Below the pieces are notes generated by a model that was not told where the DNA came from, did no database searches, and worked only from the letters and a program-made list of their open reading frames with translations. The position numbers and the translations under genes were made by a program. This document shows positions 51,312 to 60,633 of a DNA stretch of 64,000 nt, piece by piece; positions within the stretch are counted from its first letter, which is position 1; each line of letters starts with the position of its first letter. The stretch is from contig NZ_CP025422.1 of the NCBI RefSeq assembly GCF_002848265.1, forward strand, positions 2,262,727 through 2,326,726, in the 5' to 3' direction. This stretch comes from Zhihengliuella sp. ISTPL4 (lineage in GTDB: Bacteria; Actinomycetota; Actinomycetes; Actinomycetales; Microbacteriaceae).

Positions 51312-53372
51312 GTGTCAGAACAAACGAGGCCGACCCCGGACGCGCCGCCGCGCGCCAAGCGCATCCTGCTCGGCGACCCGCTGACGAGCGCGCAGGTCGA
51401 CGAGCAGCTCCTCCCCAAGCGCATGGCGCTGCCGATCTTCGCCTCGGACGCGCTGAGCTCCGTGGCCTACGCCCCGCAGGAGCTCGTGATGATCCTGCTC
51501 ATCGGCGGTCTCACGTTCCTGTCGTTCACCCCGCTCGTCGCGGCGGCGGTCGTCGTGCTGCTGCTCGTGGTGGTGCTGAGCTACCGGCAGCTCATCAAGG
51601 CGTACCCCTCCGGCGGCGGCGACTACGAGGTCGCGTCGAAGAACCTCGGCGAGGTCCCCGGCGTGATCGTGGCCGCAGCGCTCCTCGTCGACTACGTGCT
51701 GACGGTGGCGGTGTCGGTCGCCTCCGGGGTGGACAACATCATCTCGGCGGTGCCGGGTCTCGATCCGCTGCGCGTGGAACTCGCCGTCGGCTTCGTCGTG
51801 CTCATCATCATCGTGAACCTCCGCGGGGTGCGCGAGGCGTCGCTCGTGTTCGCCATCCCCACGTATGTGTTCATCGGCTCCGTCGGCGTCATGATCGTGA
51901 CCGGGCTCGTCCGGACGGCCCTCGGCGACGCCCCGGTCGCCTCCAGCGCGGAGTTCGCTGTGCAGGCTGAGAGCCTCAGCCAGGCGGCCGTGCTTCTGCT
52001 CGTCCTCCGCGCGTTTTCCAGCGGCTGCTCCGCGCTGACCGGGGTCGAGGCCGTGTCGAACGGCGTCCCCGCGTTCCGGGCGCCGAAGGTGCGCAACGCC
52101 CAGTCGACCCTCGTACTCATGGGCACCATCGCGATCTGCCTGTTCTCCGGCCTCACCGCCCTCGCCCTCATCGCCGGCGTGCACTACGCCGAGAACCCCT
52201 GCGACCTCATCGGCTTCGACTGCACGACCCCGCAGCCGAGCCTCATGGCGCAGATCGCCGCGGCGACGTTCGGTGGCGGCAGCATCCCCTTCTTCATCGT
52301 GCAGGCGGCCACGGCCTGCGTGCTGCTCCTCGCGGCGAACACCGCCTTCAACGGCTTCCCCCTGCTCGGGGCCGTGCTCGCGCGCGACGGCTACGCCCCG
52401 AAGTCGCTGAACACGCGCGGCGACCGGCTCGTGTTCTCCAACGGCATGATCCTCCTCGGGATCGCCGCGATCGCCGTGCTCGTGGTGTTCCAGGCGCGGT
52501 TGACGACGCTGATCCAGCTCTACATCATCGGCGTGTTCGTCTCCTTCTCTCTGGGCCAGATCGGCATGGTGCGGCACTGGCGACGACTGCTGCGTGCGCC
52601 CGTTCCGCCGAACGGCGACGGCGCCGCCGACCGGCGCTCGGCGCGCGTGGGGCTGCTCATCAACTCCGCCGGAGCGACGCTGACCGTGCTCGTGCTCGTC
52701 ATCGTGACGATCACGAAGTTCACGCACGGCGCCTACCTCGTGTTCTTCGCCATCCCGGTGCTCGCGTTCCTCATGATCGGCGTCAAGCGGTACTACCGGG
52801 ACGTCGAGCACGAGATCGCCATCGACGACACCACCCGCTTCGGTGCCTCGGGCGACGTCGCCATCGTCCTCGTGAACCATCTGCAGAAGCCGGTCATGAA
52901 GGCCATCGACTACGCCATCGCCGCCAAGCACGACAAGACCCTCGCGGTCCACGTGGCCGTCTCGCAGGAGGACGCCGCGCGCCTCCAGCAGGAGTGGGAG
53001 GACCACCTCGTGCCGGTTCCGCTCGTGATCGTCGAGTCGCCGTATCGCTCGTTCGCACAGCCGGTGACGCAGTTCATCCGGCAGTACCGCGAGAAGCACG
53101 GCTCCTCCGTCGTCACGGTCTACCTGCCGCAGTACATCGTGGGGCACTGGTGGGAGAGCTTCCTGCACAACCGGCGCGCCCGCCGCCTCGCGAACCAGCT
53201 CATGCTCGTGCACGGGGTGTCGATCACCCTGGTGCCGTGGCTGCTCGATTCGTCCGAGCTCATCTACGGCCGGCGCTCGCGTCCGCTCCCCGGTCAGGAG
53301 CGGGCAGGGCGGCCCGTCGTGGTGGCCGGCCGCCGGGCGCACCGCCCCGCCGGGCCGCCGTCCGAGTCCTGA
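51312..53372 (+). CDS. APC-superfamily permease, KimA-like potassium transporter
   Basis: A 686-aa protein. About 12 TM helices: RMALPIFASDALSSVAYAPQEL, YPSGGGDYEVASKNLG, GYAPKSLNTRGDRLVFSNG, then a cytoplasmic domain from about 500 (GDVAIVLVNHLQKPVMKAIDYAIAAKHDKTLAVHVAVSQ) as in KimA, where it binds c-di-AMP or similar. I place the start at GTG 51312; upstream in-frame GTGs at 51276, 51291 and 51300 lie in or next to the 11-bp repeats. Potassium import is inferred from the family and from the operator shared with kdp; amino-acid transport is the alternative. Confidence 0.8.
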   Translation: MSEQTRPTPDAPPRAKRILLGDPLTSAQVDEQLLPKRMALPIFASDALSSVAYAPQELVMILLIGGLTFLSFTPLVAAAVVVLLLVVVLSYRQLIKAYPSGGGDYEVASKNLGEVPGVIVAAALLVDYVLTVAVSVASGVDNIISAVPGLDPLRVELAVGFVVLIIIVNLRGVREASLVFAIPTYVFIGSVGVMIVTGLVRTALGDAPVASSAEFAVQAESLSQAAVLLLVLRAFSSGCSALTGVEAVSNGVPAFRAPKVRNAQSTLVLMGTIAICLFSGLTALALIAGVHYAENPCDLIGFDCTTPQPSLMAQIAAATFGGGSIPFFIVQAATACVLLLAANTAFNGFPLLGAVLARDGYAPKSLNTRGDRLVFSNGMILLGIAAIAVLVVFQARLTTLIQLYIIGVFVSFSLGQIGMVRHWRRLLRAPVPPNGDGAADRRSARVGLLINSAGATLTVLVLVIVTITKFTHGAYLVFFAIPVLAFLMIGVKRYYRDVEHEIAIDDTTRFGASGDVAIVLVNHLQKPVMKAIDYAIAAKHDKTLAVHVAVSQEDAARLQQEWEDHLVPVPLVIVESPYRSFAQPVTQFIRQYREKHGSSVVTVYLPQYIVGHWWESFLHNRRARRLANQLMLVHGVSITLVPWLLDSSELIYGRRSRPLPGQERAGRPVVVAGRRAHRPAGPPSES

Positions 53373-53388
53373 CGCTCCGCGGCGGCGT

Positions 53389-54795
53389 TCAGGTTCCGGC
53401 GAGGACTGCGCCGAGGATCGTCGCGGCCTCGGGGAAGCGGGACGGGTCGGCGCTCGCGTAGTTGAGCCGCACGTAGGAGCCGGACGGTTCCGCGGGGAAC
53501 CACTCGCTCCCCGGCGCGATGACGAGCCCGCGCGCCGCGCACTCGCGGACGACCGCGGCGACGTCGGTGCCGTCCGGCAGCCGCAGCCAGAGGTTCAGCC
53601 CGCCGACCGGCACGGCCTCCACCAGCGCGGTCGGCGCCTGCGCGGCCAGGCATGACAGCAGCAGATCGCGCCGCGAGCGCAGCTGCTCCCGGAAGCCGCG
53701 GAGGTGTGTGCGCCAGGCCGGCTGCGTCACCACGTCGAGGGCCGCGGCCTGCAGGAGCCCGCTGACGTACATCGACTCCGCCGCGCGATCGGCGAGGATG
53801 CGATCCCGGGCGGGACCGCGCGCGATCACCGCCGCCACCCGCAGGGACGGCGACACGCTCTTCGTCAGCGAGCGCAGGTACACCACATGGCCGTCGTGGT
53901 CGGAGGCGGCCACGGGGCGCGGGTCGGCGTCGATGCCGAGGTCGTGCGCCCAGTCGTCCTCGATGAGGAAGGCGCCGTGGCGACGGACCGCGTCGAGCAC
54001 GGCCTCCCCCGTCGCCGCCGGCCACTGCGCGCCGGTGGGGTTCGCGAACGTGGGCTGCGCGTAGAACGCGCGGGCTCCGGTCTCGGCGAGCGCCCTGTCG
54101 ACCGCGTCCGGATCCGGACCCTGCGGCCCGGAGGGGACGGGAACGAGCACGACCCCCGCCTGCTCCGCCGCGAGCAGGGCGCCCCAGTAGGTCGGCGACT
54201 CGATGAGCAGCGGCCGGCCGACGCCGACGACCGCCCGGAAGATCGAGCTCAGTCCGCTCTGGCTCCCCGAGATGATGACGGCGTCGCGGGCGGTCGGCAC
54301 CGTGATCCCCGCGGGGGCCGCCGCGGCCAGCTCCGTCGCGAACCACTCCTGCAGCCCGGGCTCGCCGGTTGCAGGCGAGCGGGTGAGGGCGGACGCGGTC
54401 CGGGAGGCGCGAACGAGGGCCTGACGGACGAGCCGCTCGGGGAGGAGATCCGGCGCGGGATACCCGGAGTGCAGTCCGATCGCGTCCGGCGAGGTCGGGC
54501 GCTGTGCCGAGGACAGGCCGTCCAGACGCACCGCGGCCGCTCCCAGGGCTCCGGACTGCCAGCCGTAGTCCGCCGGCAGCACCGAGCGCGCCGCGCGGAC
54601 GAACGTGCCGACGCCGGGCCGCGCCTCGACGAGGCCGAGGCGGACGAGCTGCTGCACGGCCTTCTGCACGGTCACGGGACTCGCGGCGTACTCGGCCGTC
54701 AGCGCGCGATTCGAGGGGAGGCGGGCGCCGGGCGCGGCCGTGGCGATCCACGCCCGGAGGCCCGCCACGATGCGCGCAGTGCTATCCTGACTCAT
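53389..54795 (-). CDS. MocR-family regulator (GntR HTH + aminotransferase domain)
   Basis: A 468-aa fusion. The N-terminal GntR winged helix (about 1-68: LRAWIATAAPGARLPSNRALTAEYAASPVTVQKAVQQLVRLGLVEARPGVGTFV) is followed by a fold-type-I aminotransferase domain with the PLP Lys about 312 in LRSLTKSVSPSLRVA. MocR proteins sense PLP or amino-acid adducts and act on a neighbouring gene, here the divergent EamA exporter whose start codon overlaps this one (CATG, 54793-54796). Three TATCC repeats lie in the overlap region. Confidence 0.9.
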   Translation of the reverse strand: MSQDSTARIVAGLRAWIATAAPGARLPSNRALTAEYAASPVTVQKAVQQLVRLGLVEARPGVGTFVRAARSVLPADYGWQSGALGAAAVRLDGLSSAQRPTSPDAIGLHSGYPAPDLLPERLVRQALVRASRTASALTRSPATGEPGLQEWFATELAAAAPAGITVPTARDAVIISGSQSGLSSIFRAVVGVGRPLLIESPTYWGALLAAEQAGVVLVPVPSGPQGPDPDAVDRALAETGARAFYAQPTFANPTGAQWPAATGEAVLDAVRRHGAFLIEDDWAHDLGIDADPRPVAASDHDGHVVYLRSLTKSVSPSLRVAAVIARGPARDRILADRAAESMYVSGLLQAAALDVVTQPAWRTHLRGFREQLRSRRDLLLSCLAAQAPTALVEAVPVGGLNLWLRLPDGTDVAAVVRECAARGLVIAPGSEWFPAEPSGSYVRLNYASADPSRFPEAATILGAVLAGT

Positions 54796-54841
54796 GAAAG
54801 AACACAGTAGCGTTATCCGCTCGAACGGAGCACTGCTATCC
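54781..54841. promoter_or_regulatory. Face-to-face promoters and TATCC repeats
   Basis: GCTATCC (54781), GTTATCC (54812) and GCTATCC (54835) are direct repeats flanking overlapping divergent ATGs. TATCCT (54783-54788) lies five bases before the plus-strand ATG; TACTGT (54809-54804) eight bases before the minus-strand ATG. Each promoter lies in the other gene's 5' end. MocR regulators commonly bind direct repeats. Confidence 0.6.
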
Positions 54842-55762
54842 CGCGCCGCCGGTCCCGGGTGGGGGCTCCTGGGCGTCGTCGCGTTCTCGTTCACGCTCCC
54901 GTTCACGCGGATCGCGCTCAGCGGCGGACTCTCGCCGCTGTTCATCGGCTCCGCCCGCGCGGTCGTCGCCGCCGCGCTCGCCGCGGTCGTCCTCCTCGCG
55001 ACCCGTCAGCGGCCGCCGAGCCCGGTCCAGGGGGCCCGACTCGCGGTCGTCGCCCTCGGAGTGGTCGCCGGCTTCCCCCTGCTGACCTCGTTCGCCATGA
55101 CCACGACGCCGGCGAGTCACGGTGCGGTCGTGATCGGCCTCCTCCCCGCCGCGACCGCCGTCGCCGTCGTGCTGCGCACCCGCGAGCGCCCGTCCCCCTC
55201 GTTCTGGGTGTTCGCGCTCCTCGGGTCCGCGGCGGCCCTCGTCTTCGCGACGCTGCAGAACGGCACGCCCGGCGCCCTCCGCCCCGCCGACCTCCAGCTT
55301 TTCGGGGCCGTGATCGCGGCGGCCGTCGGCTACGCGGAGGGCGGCCTGCTGGCGCGCGAGCTCGGCGCCTGGCAGACGATCTCCTGGGCCCTGGTACTCG
55401 CCGCGCCCGTCATGCTCGCGGTGGCCGTCGCCGCCGGGGTCGCCGCCCCGCCCGTCGCCACCACCACCGCGTGGCTCGCGTTCGCCTACCTGGCCGCGGT
55501 CAGCATGTTCCTCGGATTCTTCGCCTGGTACCGCGGCCTCGCGATCGGCCCGATGGCGCAGGTGAGTCAGATCCAGCTCGTGCAGCCCGTCATGGGCATC
55601 ACCTGGGCAGCCTTCCTCTTCCATGAGGACGTCGGCGGGGCCACGGTGCTCGGCGGGCTCGCCGTCGTCGCGTGCGCCGGACTCGCCGTCCGCACCCGCA
55701 GTTCCCCTCCCACCCCCGCCCGACAGGAGGCGCCATGCGTCACACCCCCCGCTACCTCATGA
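54794..55762 (+). CDS. EamA-family (DMT) exporter
   Basis: A 322-aa protein with about ten TM helices in two EamA halves (FSFTLPFTRIALSGGLSPLFIGSARAVVAAAL; LVQPVMGITWAAFLFHEDVGGATVLGG). Drug/metabolite-transporter superfamily; substrate unknown, often amino acids. It starts at ATG 54794, overlapping the MocR ATG; no later good start exists before TM1. The stop lies 28 bp inside the next gene. Confidence 0.87.
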   Translation: MKEHSSVIRSNGALLSRAAGPGWGLLGVVAFSFTLPFTRIALSGGLSPLFIGSARAVVAAALAAVVLLATRQRPPSPVQGARLAVVALGVVAGFPLLTSFAMTTTPASHGAVVIGLLPAATAVAVVLRTRERPSPSFWVFALLGSAAALVFATLQNGTPGALRPADLQLFGAVIAAAVGYAEGGLLARELGAWQTISWALVLAAPVMLAVAVAAGVAAPPVATTTAWLAFAYLAAVSMFLGFFAWYRGLAIGPMAQVSQIQLVQPVMGITWAAFLFHEDVGGATVLGGLAVVACAGLAVRTRSSPPTPARQEAPCVTPPATS

Positions 55763-56325
55763 CCGACCCCGACGAGGTCAAGCGCCTCATCCGCGCCCAC
55801 CCGTGGGCGACGTTCGTCTCGCCGACCTCCGCCGGCCTCGTCGCCTCGCACTACCCGGTGCTGCTCGACGAGGACGAGGACGACATCGTGCTCGTGAGCC
55901 ACTTCGGGCGTCCGGACGACGAGCTGCACGAGCTCGGTCGACACGAGATCCTGGTGATCATCCAGGGGCCGCACGACTACGTGTCCTCGAGCCTCTACGC
56001 ACCGGGCGACCTCGTCCCGACGTGGAACCATGTCACCGCGCACCTCTCCGGCACCCCCGAGATCCTCACCGCGGAGGAGAACTACGCCATGCTGACCCGG
56101 CTCACCGACCACTTCGAGGGTGGGCAGCCGCACGGGCGGAGCCTCATGGAGGACGAGCCCGGCACCCGGCGGGCCGCGAAGGGCACGGTGGGCCTGCGCC
56201 TCCGGGTCACCCGCTTCGACGCGCGCGCCAAGCTCAGCCAGAACAAGGCCCCCGAGGTGCGGGAGCGCATCGCCGCCCGCTTCGACGCGGTCAACCCCGC
56301 CCTGGCTGCCGAGATGCGTCGCTGA
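55735..56325 (+). CDS. PaiB-like FMN-binding protein
   Basis: A 196-aa protein of the PaiB family (FMN-binding split barrel): IRAHPWATFVSPTSAGLVASHYPVLLDED, LVSHFGRPDDEL, IIQGPHDYVSSSLY, VPTWNHVTAHLSGTP, GLRLRVTRFDARAKLSQNK. AGGAGG precedes the ATG at 55735, which is inside the 3' end of the EamA gene. B. subtilis PaiB acts with PaiA in repression of sporulation and protease genes; the role here is unknown. Confidence 0.87.
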   Translation: MRHTPRYLMTDPDEVKRLIRAHPWATFVSPTSAGLVASHYPVLLDEDEDDIVLVSHFGRPDDELHELGRHEILVIIQGPHDYVSSSLYAPGDLVPTWNHVTAHLSGTPEILTAEENYAMLTRLTDHFEGGQPHGRSLMEDEPGTRRAAKGTVGLRLRVTRFDARAKLSQNKAPEVRERIAARFDAVNPALAAEMRR

Positions 56326-56334
56326 CCCCCGCTC

Positions 56335-56390
56335 GAGTCGCGCGAATGGCTGCATCCGGCGCGGATTTGCAGCATAGTGCGCGATTCGAA
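56335..56390. repeat. Family A 56-bp palindromic element, copy 2
   Basis: Begins GAGTCGCGC and ends GCGCGATTCGAA, 44/56 identical and equal in length to 10901-10956. Outer TCGCGC/GCGCGA and inner GCTGCA/TGCAGC stems are kept; the part between is unpaired. It lies 9 bp after the PaiB-like stop. Confidence 0.7.
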
Positions 56391-56432
56391 ACGGGGGCAG
56401 CCGTGAGCAACCCGCATGCATCCGGGGGACGG

Positions 56433-56462
56433 GCGTAGGGGAACCGTGAGGATCGGCGGAGG
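56433..56462 (+). promoter_or_regulatory. 11-bp direct repeats before the kdp operon
   Basis: GCGTAGGG (56433), CCGTGAGG (56444) and GGCGGAGG (56455) at exact 11-bp steps, 30 bp upstream of the first small ORF. Nearly the same block precedes the KimA-like gene (51252-51281). Likely KdpE site. Confidence 0.65.
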
Positions 56463-56491
56463 CGGCCGGACGGCGCAGTTGGATCGAGGAC

Positions 56492-56575
56492 GTGCTCGAC
56501 ATCATCTACCTCGCGCTGACCCTGGCGCTGTTCGCCCTCGTGTCCCTCATCGTCAAGGCAGTGGACCGCGCATGA
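56492..56575 (+). CDS. 27-aa hydrophobic small protein before kdpF
   Basis: GTG start, reading [18 protein letters not shown] then LIVKAVDRA: one TM helix with a short positively charged C-terminal end. GAGG lies just before the GTG. Its stop overlaps the kdpF ATG (ATGA). Third-position G/C and coupling support translation; similar tiny proteins occur before kdpF in other actinobacteria as I recall. It may be an extra Kdp-stabilising peptide (inference). Confidence 0.6.
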   Translation: MLDIIYLALTLALFALVSLIVKAVDRA

Positions 56576-56661
56576 TCGTCTTCGAGATCGTCGCCGCCGT
56601 CCTCGCCGTCGCCGCGATCGTCTACCTGGTCGTGGCGCTCGTCGCCCCGGAGCGCTTCTGA
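56572..56661 (+). CDS. kdpF: Potassium-transporting ATPase small subunit
   Basis: A 29-aa single-TM peptide ([20 protein letters not shown] then VALVAPERF), with the PERF ending typical of KdpF. KdpF sits beside KdpA and stabilises the complex. The stop TGA shares its A with the kdpA ATG. Confidence 0.92.
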   Translation: MIVFEIVAAVLAVAAIVYLVVALVAPERF

Positions 56662-58337
56662 TGGACGCGGCCCTCCTGTACGGCGTCCTTCAGATCACGG
56701 CCGTCGTGGTCGTGCTCGTGCTCCTTTACCGCCCGCTCGGCGACTACATCGCGCACGTCTACACCTCCGGACGCGACCTGCGCATCGAGCGCGGGCTCTA
56801 CCGGGTGATCGGCGTCGACCCCCGCTCCGAGCAGACCTGGCGCGCCTATGCCCGCAGCGTGCTGCTGTTCTCGCTCGTCGGCCTCCTGCTCGTCTACGGG
56901 CTGCAGCGGCTCCAAGCCTTCCTCCCCGCCTCGCTGGGTCTGCCCGCCGTGCCGGAGGGACTCGCGTTCAACACCGCGGCCTCCTTCGTCGCGAACACCA
57001 ACTGGCAGTCCTACTCGCCCGAGCAGACCATGGGCTACACGGTGCAGCTCGCCGGCCTCACCGTGCAGAACTTCGTCTCCGCCGCGGTCGGCCTCACCAT
57101 CGCCGTCGCCCTCATCCGCGGTCTCGCGCGCCGCGGCTCCGCGACGATCGGCAACTTCTGGGTCGACCTCACCCGCGGCCTGGGGCGGCTGCTCCTCCCG
57201 CTCGCTCTGATCGGCGCGGTGGCTCTGCTGGCGGGCGGCGTGATCCAGAACGTGAACGGCTTCACCGATGTCGCCACGGTCTCCGGCGGCGCGCAGACGA
57301 TCCCCGGCGGTCCGGTCGCGTCGCAGGAGGCCATCAAACTGCTCGGCACCAACGGCGGCGGCTTCTTCAACGCCAACTCCGCCCACCCCTTCGAGAACCC
57401 GACCGGGTGGACCAACCTCCTCGAGGTCCTGCTGATCCTCGTGATCCCGTTCGCCCTCCCCCGCACGTTCGGCCGACTGGTGGGCGACCACCGCCAGGGG
57501 TACGCGATCGTCGCGGTCATGGGCACCCTGTTCCTCGCCTCGCTCGCCGCCCTCTCAGCCCTGGAGCTGGCGGGACGCGGCGCCGCGCCCGAACTCGCCG
57601 GGGCGGCGATGGAGGGCAAGGAGCAACGCTTCGGCATCCTCGGGTCGACCCTCTTCGGCAGCGCGAGCACCCTCACCTCGACCGGGGCCGTGAACTCGAT
57701 GCACGACTCCTCCACCGCGCTCGGCGGCATGATGCCGATGCTGAACATGATGCTCGGCGAGGTCGCGCCGGGCGGCGTCGGGTCCGGCCTGTACGGGATG
57801 CTCGTGCTCGCGATCGTCGCGGTCTTCGTCGGCGGGCTGCTCGTCGGGCGTACCCCGGAGTGGCTCGGGAAGCGCATCGGCCCGCGGGAGATGACCCTCG
57901 CGAGCCTCTCGATCCTCGTCGTCCCGGTGCTCGTCCTCGGCGGCACGGCCCTGAGCTTCGCGATCCCGGGGATCCGCGAGGACGTGGAGTCCACGAGCAT
58001 CCTCAACCCGGGCGTGCACGGCATGAGCGAGGTGCTCTACGCGTTCACCTCCGCCGCGAACAACAACGGCTCCGCGTTCGCCGGGCTCACCGCGAACACA
58101 CCGTGGTTCAACACCGCCCTGGGCGTCGCGATGCTGCTCGGACGCTTCGTGCCGATCGTGCTCGTGCTCGCCCTCGCCGGGTCGTTCGCCGCGCAGGAGC
58201 GGGTGCCGGCCACCACCGGGACGCTCCCCACCCACCGGCCGCAGTTCGTCGGTCTGCTCCTCACCGTGACCGTCGTCGTGACGGCCCTCACCTACTTCCC
58301 CGTGCTCGCACTGGGACCGCTCGCCGAAGGACTCTGA
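56661..58337 (+). CDS. kdpA: Potassium-transporting ATPase channel subunit
   Basis: A 558-aa subunit with ten TM helices and the four SKT-like filter loops: [48 protein letters not shown] and [14 protein letters not shown]. It forms the high-affinity potassium-selective entry of KdpFABC, used when potassium is scarce. Length is normal and there is no insertion like that in kdpB. Confidence 0.96.
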   Translation: MDAALLYGVLQITAVVVVLVLLYRPLGDYIAHVYTSGRDLRIERGLYRVIGVDPRSEQTWRAYARSVLLFSLVGLLLVYGLQRLQAFLPASLGLPAVPEGLAFNTAASFVANTNWQSYSPEQTMGYTVQLAGLTVQNFVSAAVGLTIAVALIRGLARRGSATIGNFWVDLTRGLGRLLLPLALIGAVALLAGGVIQNVNGFTDVATVSGGAQTIPGGPVASQEAIKLLGTNGGGFFNANSAHPFENPTGWTNLLEVLLILVIPFALPRTFGRLVGDHRQGYAIVAVMGTLFLASLAALSALELAGRGAAPELAGAAMEGKEQRFGILGSTLFGSASTLTSTGAVNSMHDSSTALGGMMPMLNMMLGEVAPGGVGSGLYGMLVLAIVAVFVGGLLVGRTPEWLGKRIGPREMTLASLSILVVPVLVLGGTALSFAIPGIREDVESTSILNPGVHGMSEVLYAFTSAANNNGSAFAGLTANTPWFNTALGVAMLLGRFVPIVLVLALAGSFAAQERVPATTGTLPTHRPQFVGLLLTVTVVVTALTYFPVLALGPLAEGL

Positions 58338-58339
58338 CC

Positions 58340-60613
58340 ATGACCCTCCTCACCACCCCTCCCGAACAGCAGGACGCCCCCGCTGTCCCGGCCCGCCCGC
58401 CGCGTTCCTTCGGCGGAGCACAGCTCGCGCAGGCGCTCCCCGGCGCCCTGCGGAAGCTCAACCCCGCGACTCTCGTCCGCAACCCCGTGATGCTCCTCGT
58501 CTGGGTCGGCGCCGCGTTCACGACCGTCCTCGCGATCGCGGAGCCCTTCCTCGGCGGGCCCGCCTCCTCGGGCGGCACGCCCGTCCCGGCGGCGTTCACC
58601 TGGGGCATCGCGCTCTGGCTCTGGCTGACCGTGTTCTTCGCGAACGTCGCGGAGTCGGTCGCGGAGGGGCGCGGCAAGGCGCAGGCAGCGAGCCTGCGGA
58701 ACACCCGCACCCAGACGATGGCGCGGCGGGTGGTGGGCCCTTCGACAGGCTCAGGGACCCAAGGTGGTGGCTCAGGGACCCAGGGGGGCGCCGAGTGGGT
58801 CGCTGGGCTCGTCGAAGCGCCGACGGAGACGGTGTCGTCGGCGGAGCTGAAGCGCGACGACCTCGTGATCGTCACCGCCGGCGAGCTGATCCCGGGCGAC
58901 GGCGACATCGTCGCGGGCATCGCGACGGTCGACGAGTCGGCCATCACCGGCGAGAGCGCCCCGGTGGTCCGCGAATCCGGCGGCGACCGCAGTGCCGTCA
59001 CCGGCGGCACCCGGGTGCTCTCCGACCGGATCGTCGTGCGCATCACGTCGAAGCCGGGAGAGACCTTCGTCGACCGCATGATCGCGCTCGTCGAGGGCGC
59101 GAGCCGGCAGCGCACGCCGAACGAGATCGCGCTGAACATCCTCCTCGCAAGCCTGTCGATCGTGTTCGTCGTGGGTGTCCTCGCACTGAACCCGATCGCC
59201 TCGTACGCCGCGTCGCCGGTGAGCATCCCCGTCCTCATCGCCCTGCTCGTCTGCCTCATCCCGACCACCATCGGCGCCCTCCTCTCCGCCATCGGCATCG
59301 CGGGAATGGACCGGCTCGTGCAGCGCAACGTGCTGGCGATGTCGGGGCGCGCGGTGGAGGCCGCGGGTGACGTCACCACCCTGCTGCTCGACAAGACCGG
59401 CACCATCACCCACGGCAACCGCCGCGCCCACGCGGTGCTGCCTCTCGCCGGGGTGGACGCCGAGGAGCTGCTGCGCACCGCCGCCCTCTCCTCCCTCGCC
59501 GACCCGACGCCGGAGGGCGCATCGATCGTCGAGCTCGCCGCCGCCCGCGGGATCCGGGTCGAGGCCCCGGCGGACGCCGTCGTCGTCCCGTTCACGGCGC
59601 AGACGCGCATGAGCGGTCTCGACCTCGCCGACGGCACGCAGATCCGCAAGGGTGCCGCCTCGGCCGTGGCGGCCTGGCTGGGGCAGACCCCCGATGACGA
59701 GCTCGCGACCCTCACCGACGACGTCGCCTCGGGCGGCGGCACGCCCCTCGTCGTCGCGGTGCAGGGCCCTTCGACGAGCTCAGGGACCCAGTCCGACTCA
59801 GGCCCTTCGACAAGCTCAGGGACCCAGTCCGACTCAGGCCCTTCGACAGGCTCAGCGACCCAGCCTGTGGAAGCGCGGATCTTGGGGGTCGTGCACCTCA
59901 AGGACATCGTCAAGGACGGCCTCCGAGAGCGGTTCGACGAGCTGCGCAGCATGGGCATCCGCACGGTCATGATCACCGGAGACAACCCCCTCACCGCGAA
60001 GGCCATCGCGGCCGAGGCCGGCGTCGACGACTACCTCGCCGAGGCCACCCCGGAGGACAAGCTCGACCTCATCCGCCGCGAACAGGAGGGCGGGCGCCTC
60101 GTCGCGATGACCGGGGACGGCACCAACGACGCCCCCGCGCTCGCCCAGGCCGACGTCGGCGTCGCGATGAACACGGGCACCTCGGCGGCCAAGGAAGCGG
60201 GCAACATGGTCGACCTCGACTCCGACCCGACCAAGCTCATCGACATCGTCCGCATCGGCAAGCAGCTGCTCATCACCCGCGGCGCGCTGACGACGTTCTC
60301 GCTCGCCAACGACATCGCGAAGTACTTCGCCATCATCCCGGCGATGTTCATGGGCGTGTTCCCCGGACTCGCGGCGCTGAACATCATGCAGCTGCACTCG
60401 CCGGCCTCCGCGGTCACGAGCGCGATCATCTTCAACGCCATCGTGATCGTGTTCCTCATCCCGCTCGCGCTCCGCGGCGTGACGTACCGGCCGGCGAGCG
60501 CCTCGCAGATCCTGCAGCGGAACCTGCTGGTCTACGGCCTCGGCGGGGTCGTCGCCCCGTTCGTGGGCATCAAGCTCATCGACCTCCTCGTCAGCCTCCT
60601 CCCCGGCTTCTGA
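58340..60613 (+). CDS. kdpB: Potassium-transporting P-type ATPase, with two REP-derived insertions
   Basis: A 757-aa P-type ATPase, longer than the usual 680-700. TM region, actuator TGES ([12 protein letters not shown]), phosphorylation Asp about 351 in [35 protein letters not shown] are all intact. Two inserts: about residues 132-159 ([12 protein letters not shown]... to AGLVEAP) before the actuator domain, and about 476-508 ([12 protein letters not shown] twice, then GPSTGSATQ) where E. coli has only a short VVEGSRVLGV turn at the N/P junction. Both keep the frame. SD-like sequence is weak; it follows kdpA by 2 bp. Confidence 0.95.
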   Translation: MTLLTTPPEQQDAPAVPARPPRSFGGAQLAQALPGALRKLNPATLVRNPVMLLVWVGAAFTTVLAIAEPFLGGPASSGGTPVPAAFTWGIALWLWLTVFFANVAESVAEGRGKAQAASLRNTRTQTMARRVVGPSTGSGTQGGGSGTQGGAEWVAGLVEAPTETVSSAELKRDDLVIVTAGELIPGDGDIVAGIATVDESAITGESAPVVRESGGDRSAVTGGTRVLSDRIVVRITSKPGETFVDRMIALVEGASRQRTPNEIALNILLASLSIVFVVGVLALNPIASYAASPVSIPVLIALLVCLIPTTIGALLSAIGIAGMDRLVQRNVLAMSGRAVEAAGDVTTLLLDKTGTITHGNRRAHAVLPLAGVDAEELLRTAALSSLADPTPEGASIVELAAARGIRVEAPADAVVVPFTAQTRMSGLDLADGTQIRKGAASAVAAWLGQTPDDELATLTDDVASGGGTPLVVAVQGPSTSSGTQSDSGPSTSSGTQSDSGPSTGSATQPVEARILGVVHLKDIVKDGLRERFDELRSMGIRTVMITGDNPLTAKAIAAEAGVDDYLAEATPEDKLDLIRREQEGGRLVAMTGDGTNDAPALAQADVGVAMNTGTSAAKEAGNMVDLDSDPTKLIDIVRIGKQLLITRGALTTFSLANDIAKYFAIIPAMFMGVFPGLAALNIMQLHSPASAVTSAIIFNAIVIVFLIPLALRGVTYRPASASQILQRNLLVYGLGGVVAPFVGIKLIDLLVSLLPGF
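58735..58817. repeat. REP-like element, full inverted pair inside kdpB
   Basis: Left GGGCCCTTCGACAGGCTCAG (58735-58754) and a diverged inverted end with GGGTCGCTGGGCTCGTCGAAG-type sequence ending at 58817; CTTCGAC (58740-58746) and GTCGAAG (58811-58817) are exact complements. A third CTCAGGGACCCA block lies between. Confidence 0.85.
59765..59863. repeat. REP-like 36-bp tandem array inside kdpB
   Basis: Two 36-bp units (59765-59800 and 59801-59836) differ at one base, followed by a partial unit (59837-59863). Each begins GGCCCTTCGAC and has CTCAGGGACCCAG (CTCAGCGACCCAG in the third). 36 bp is 12 codons, so copy-number change would keep the frame. Confidence 0.95.
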
Positions 60614-60633
60614 CCGGGCTCGAAAGGAACGCC

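Noticed and set aside
59765-59863. CRISPR array
   Set aside because: The 36-bp repeats are directly tandem with no spacers, lie inside a gene, and no cas genes are near.
58340-60613. kdpB as a frameshifted or broken gene
   Set aside because: Both inserts keep the frame and every catalytic motif on either side is intact, so it reads as a functional gene with longer loops.
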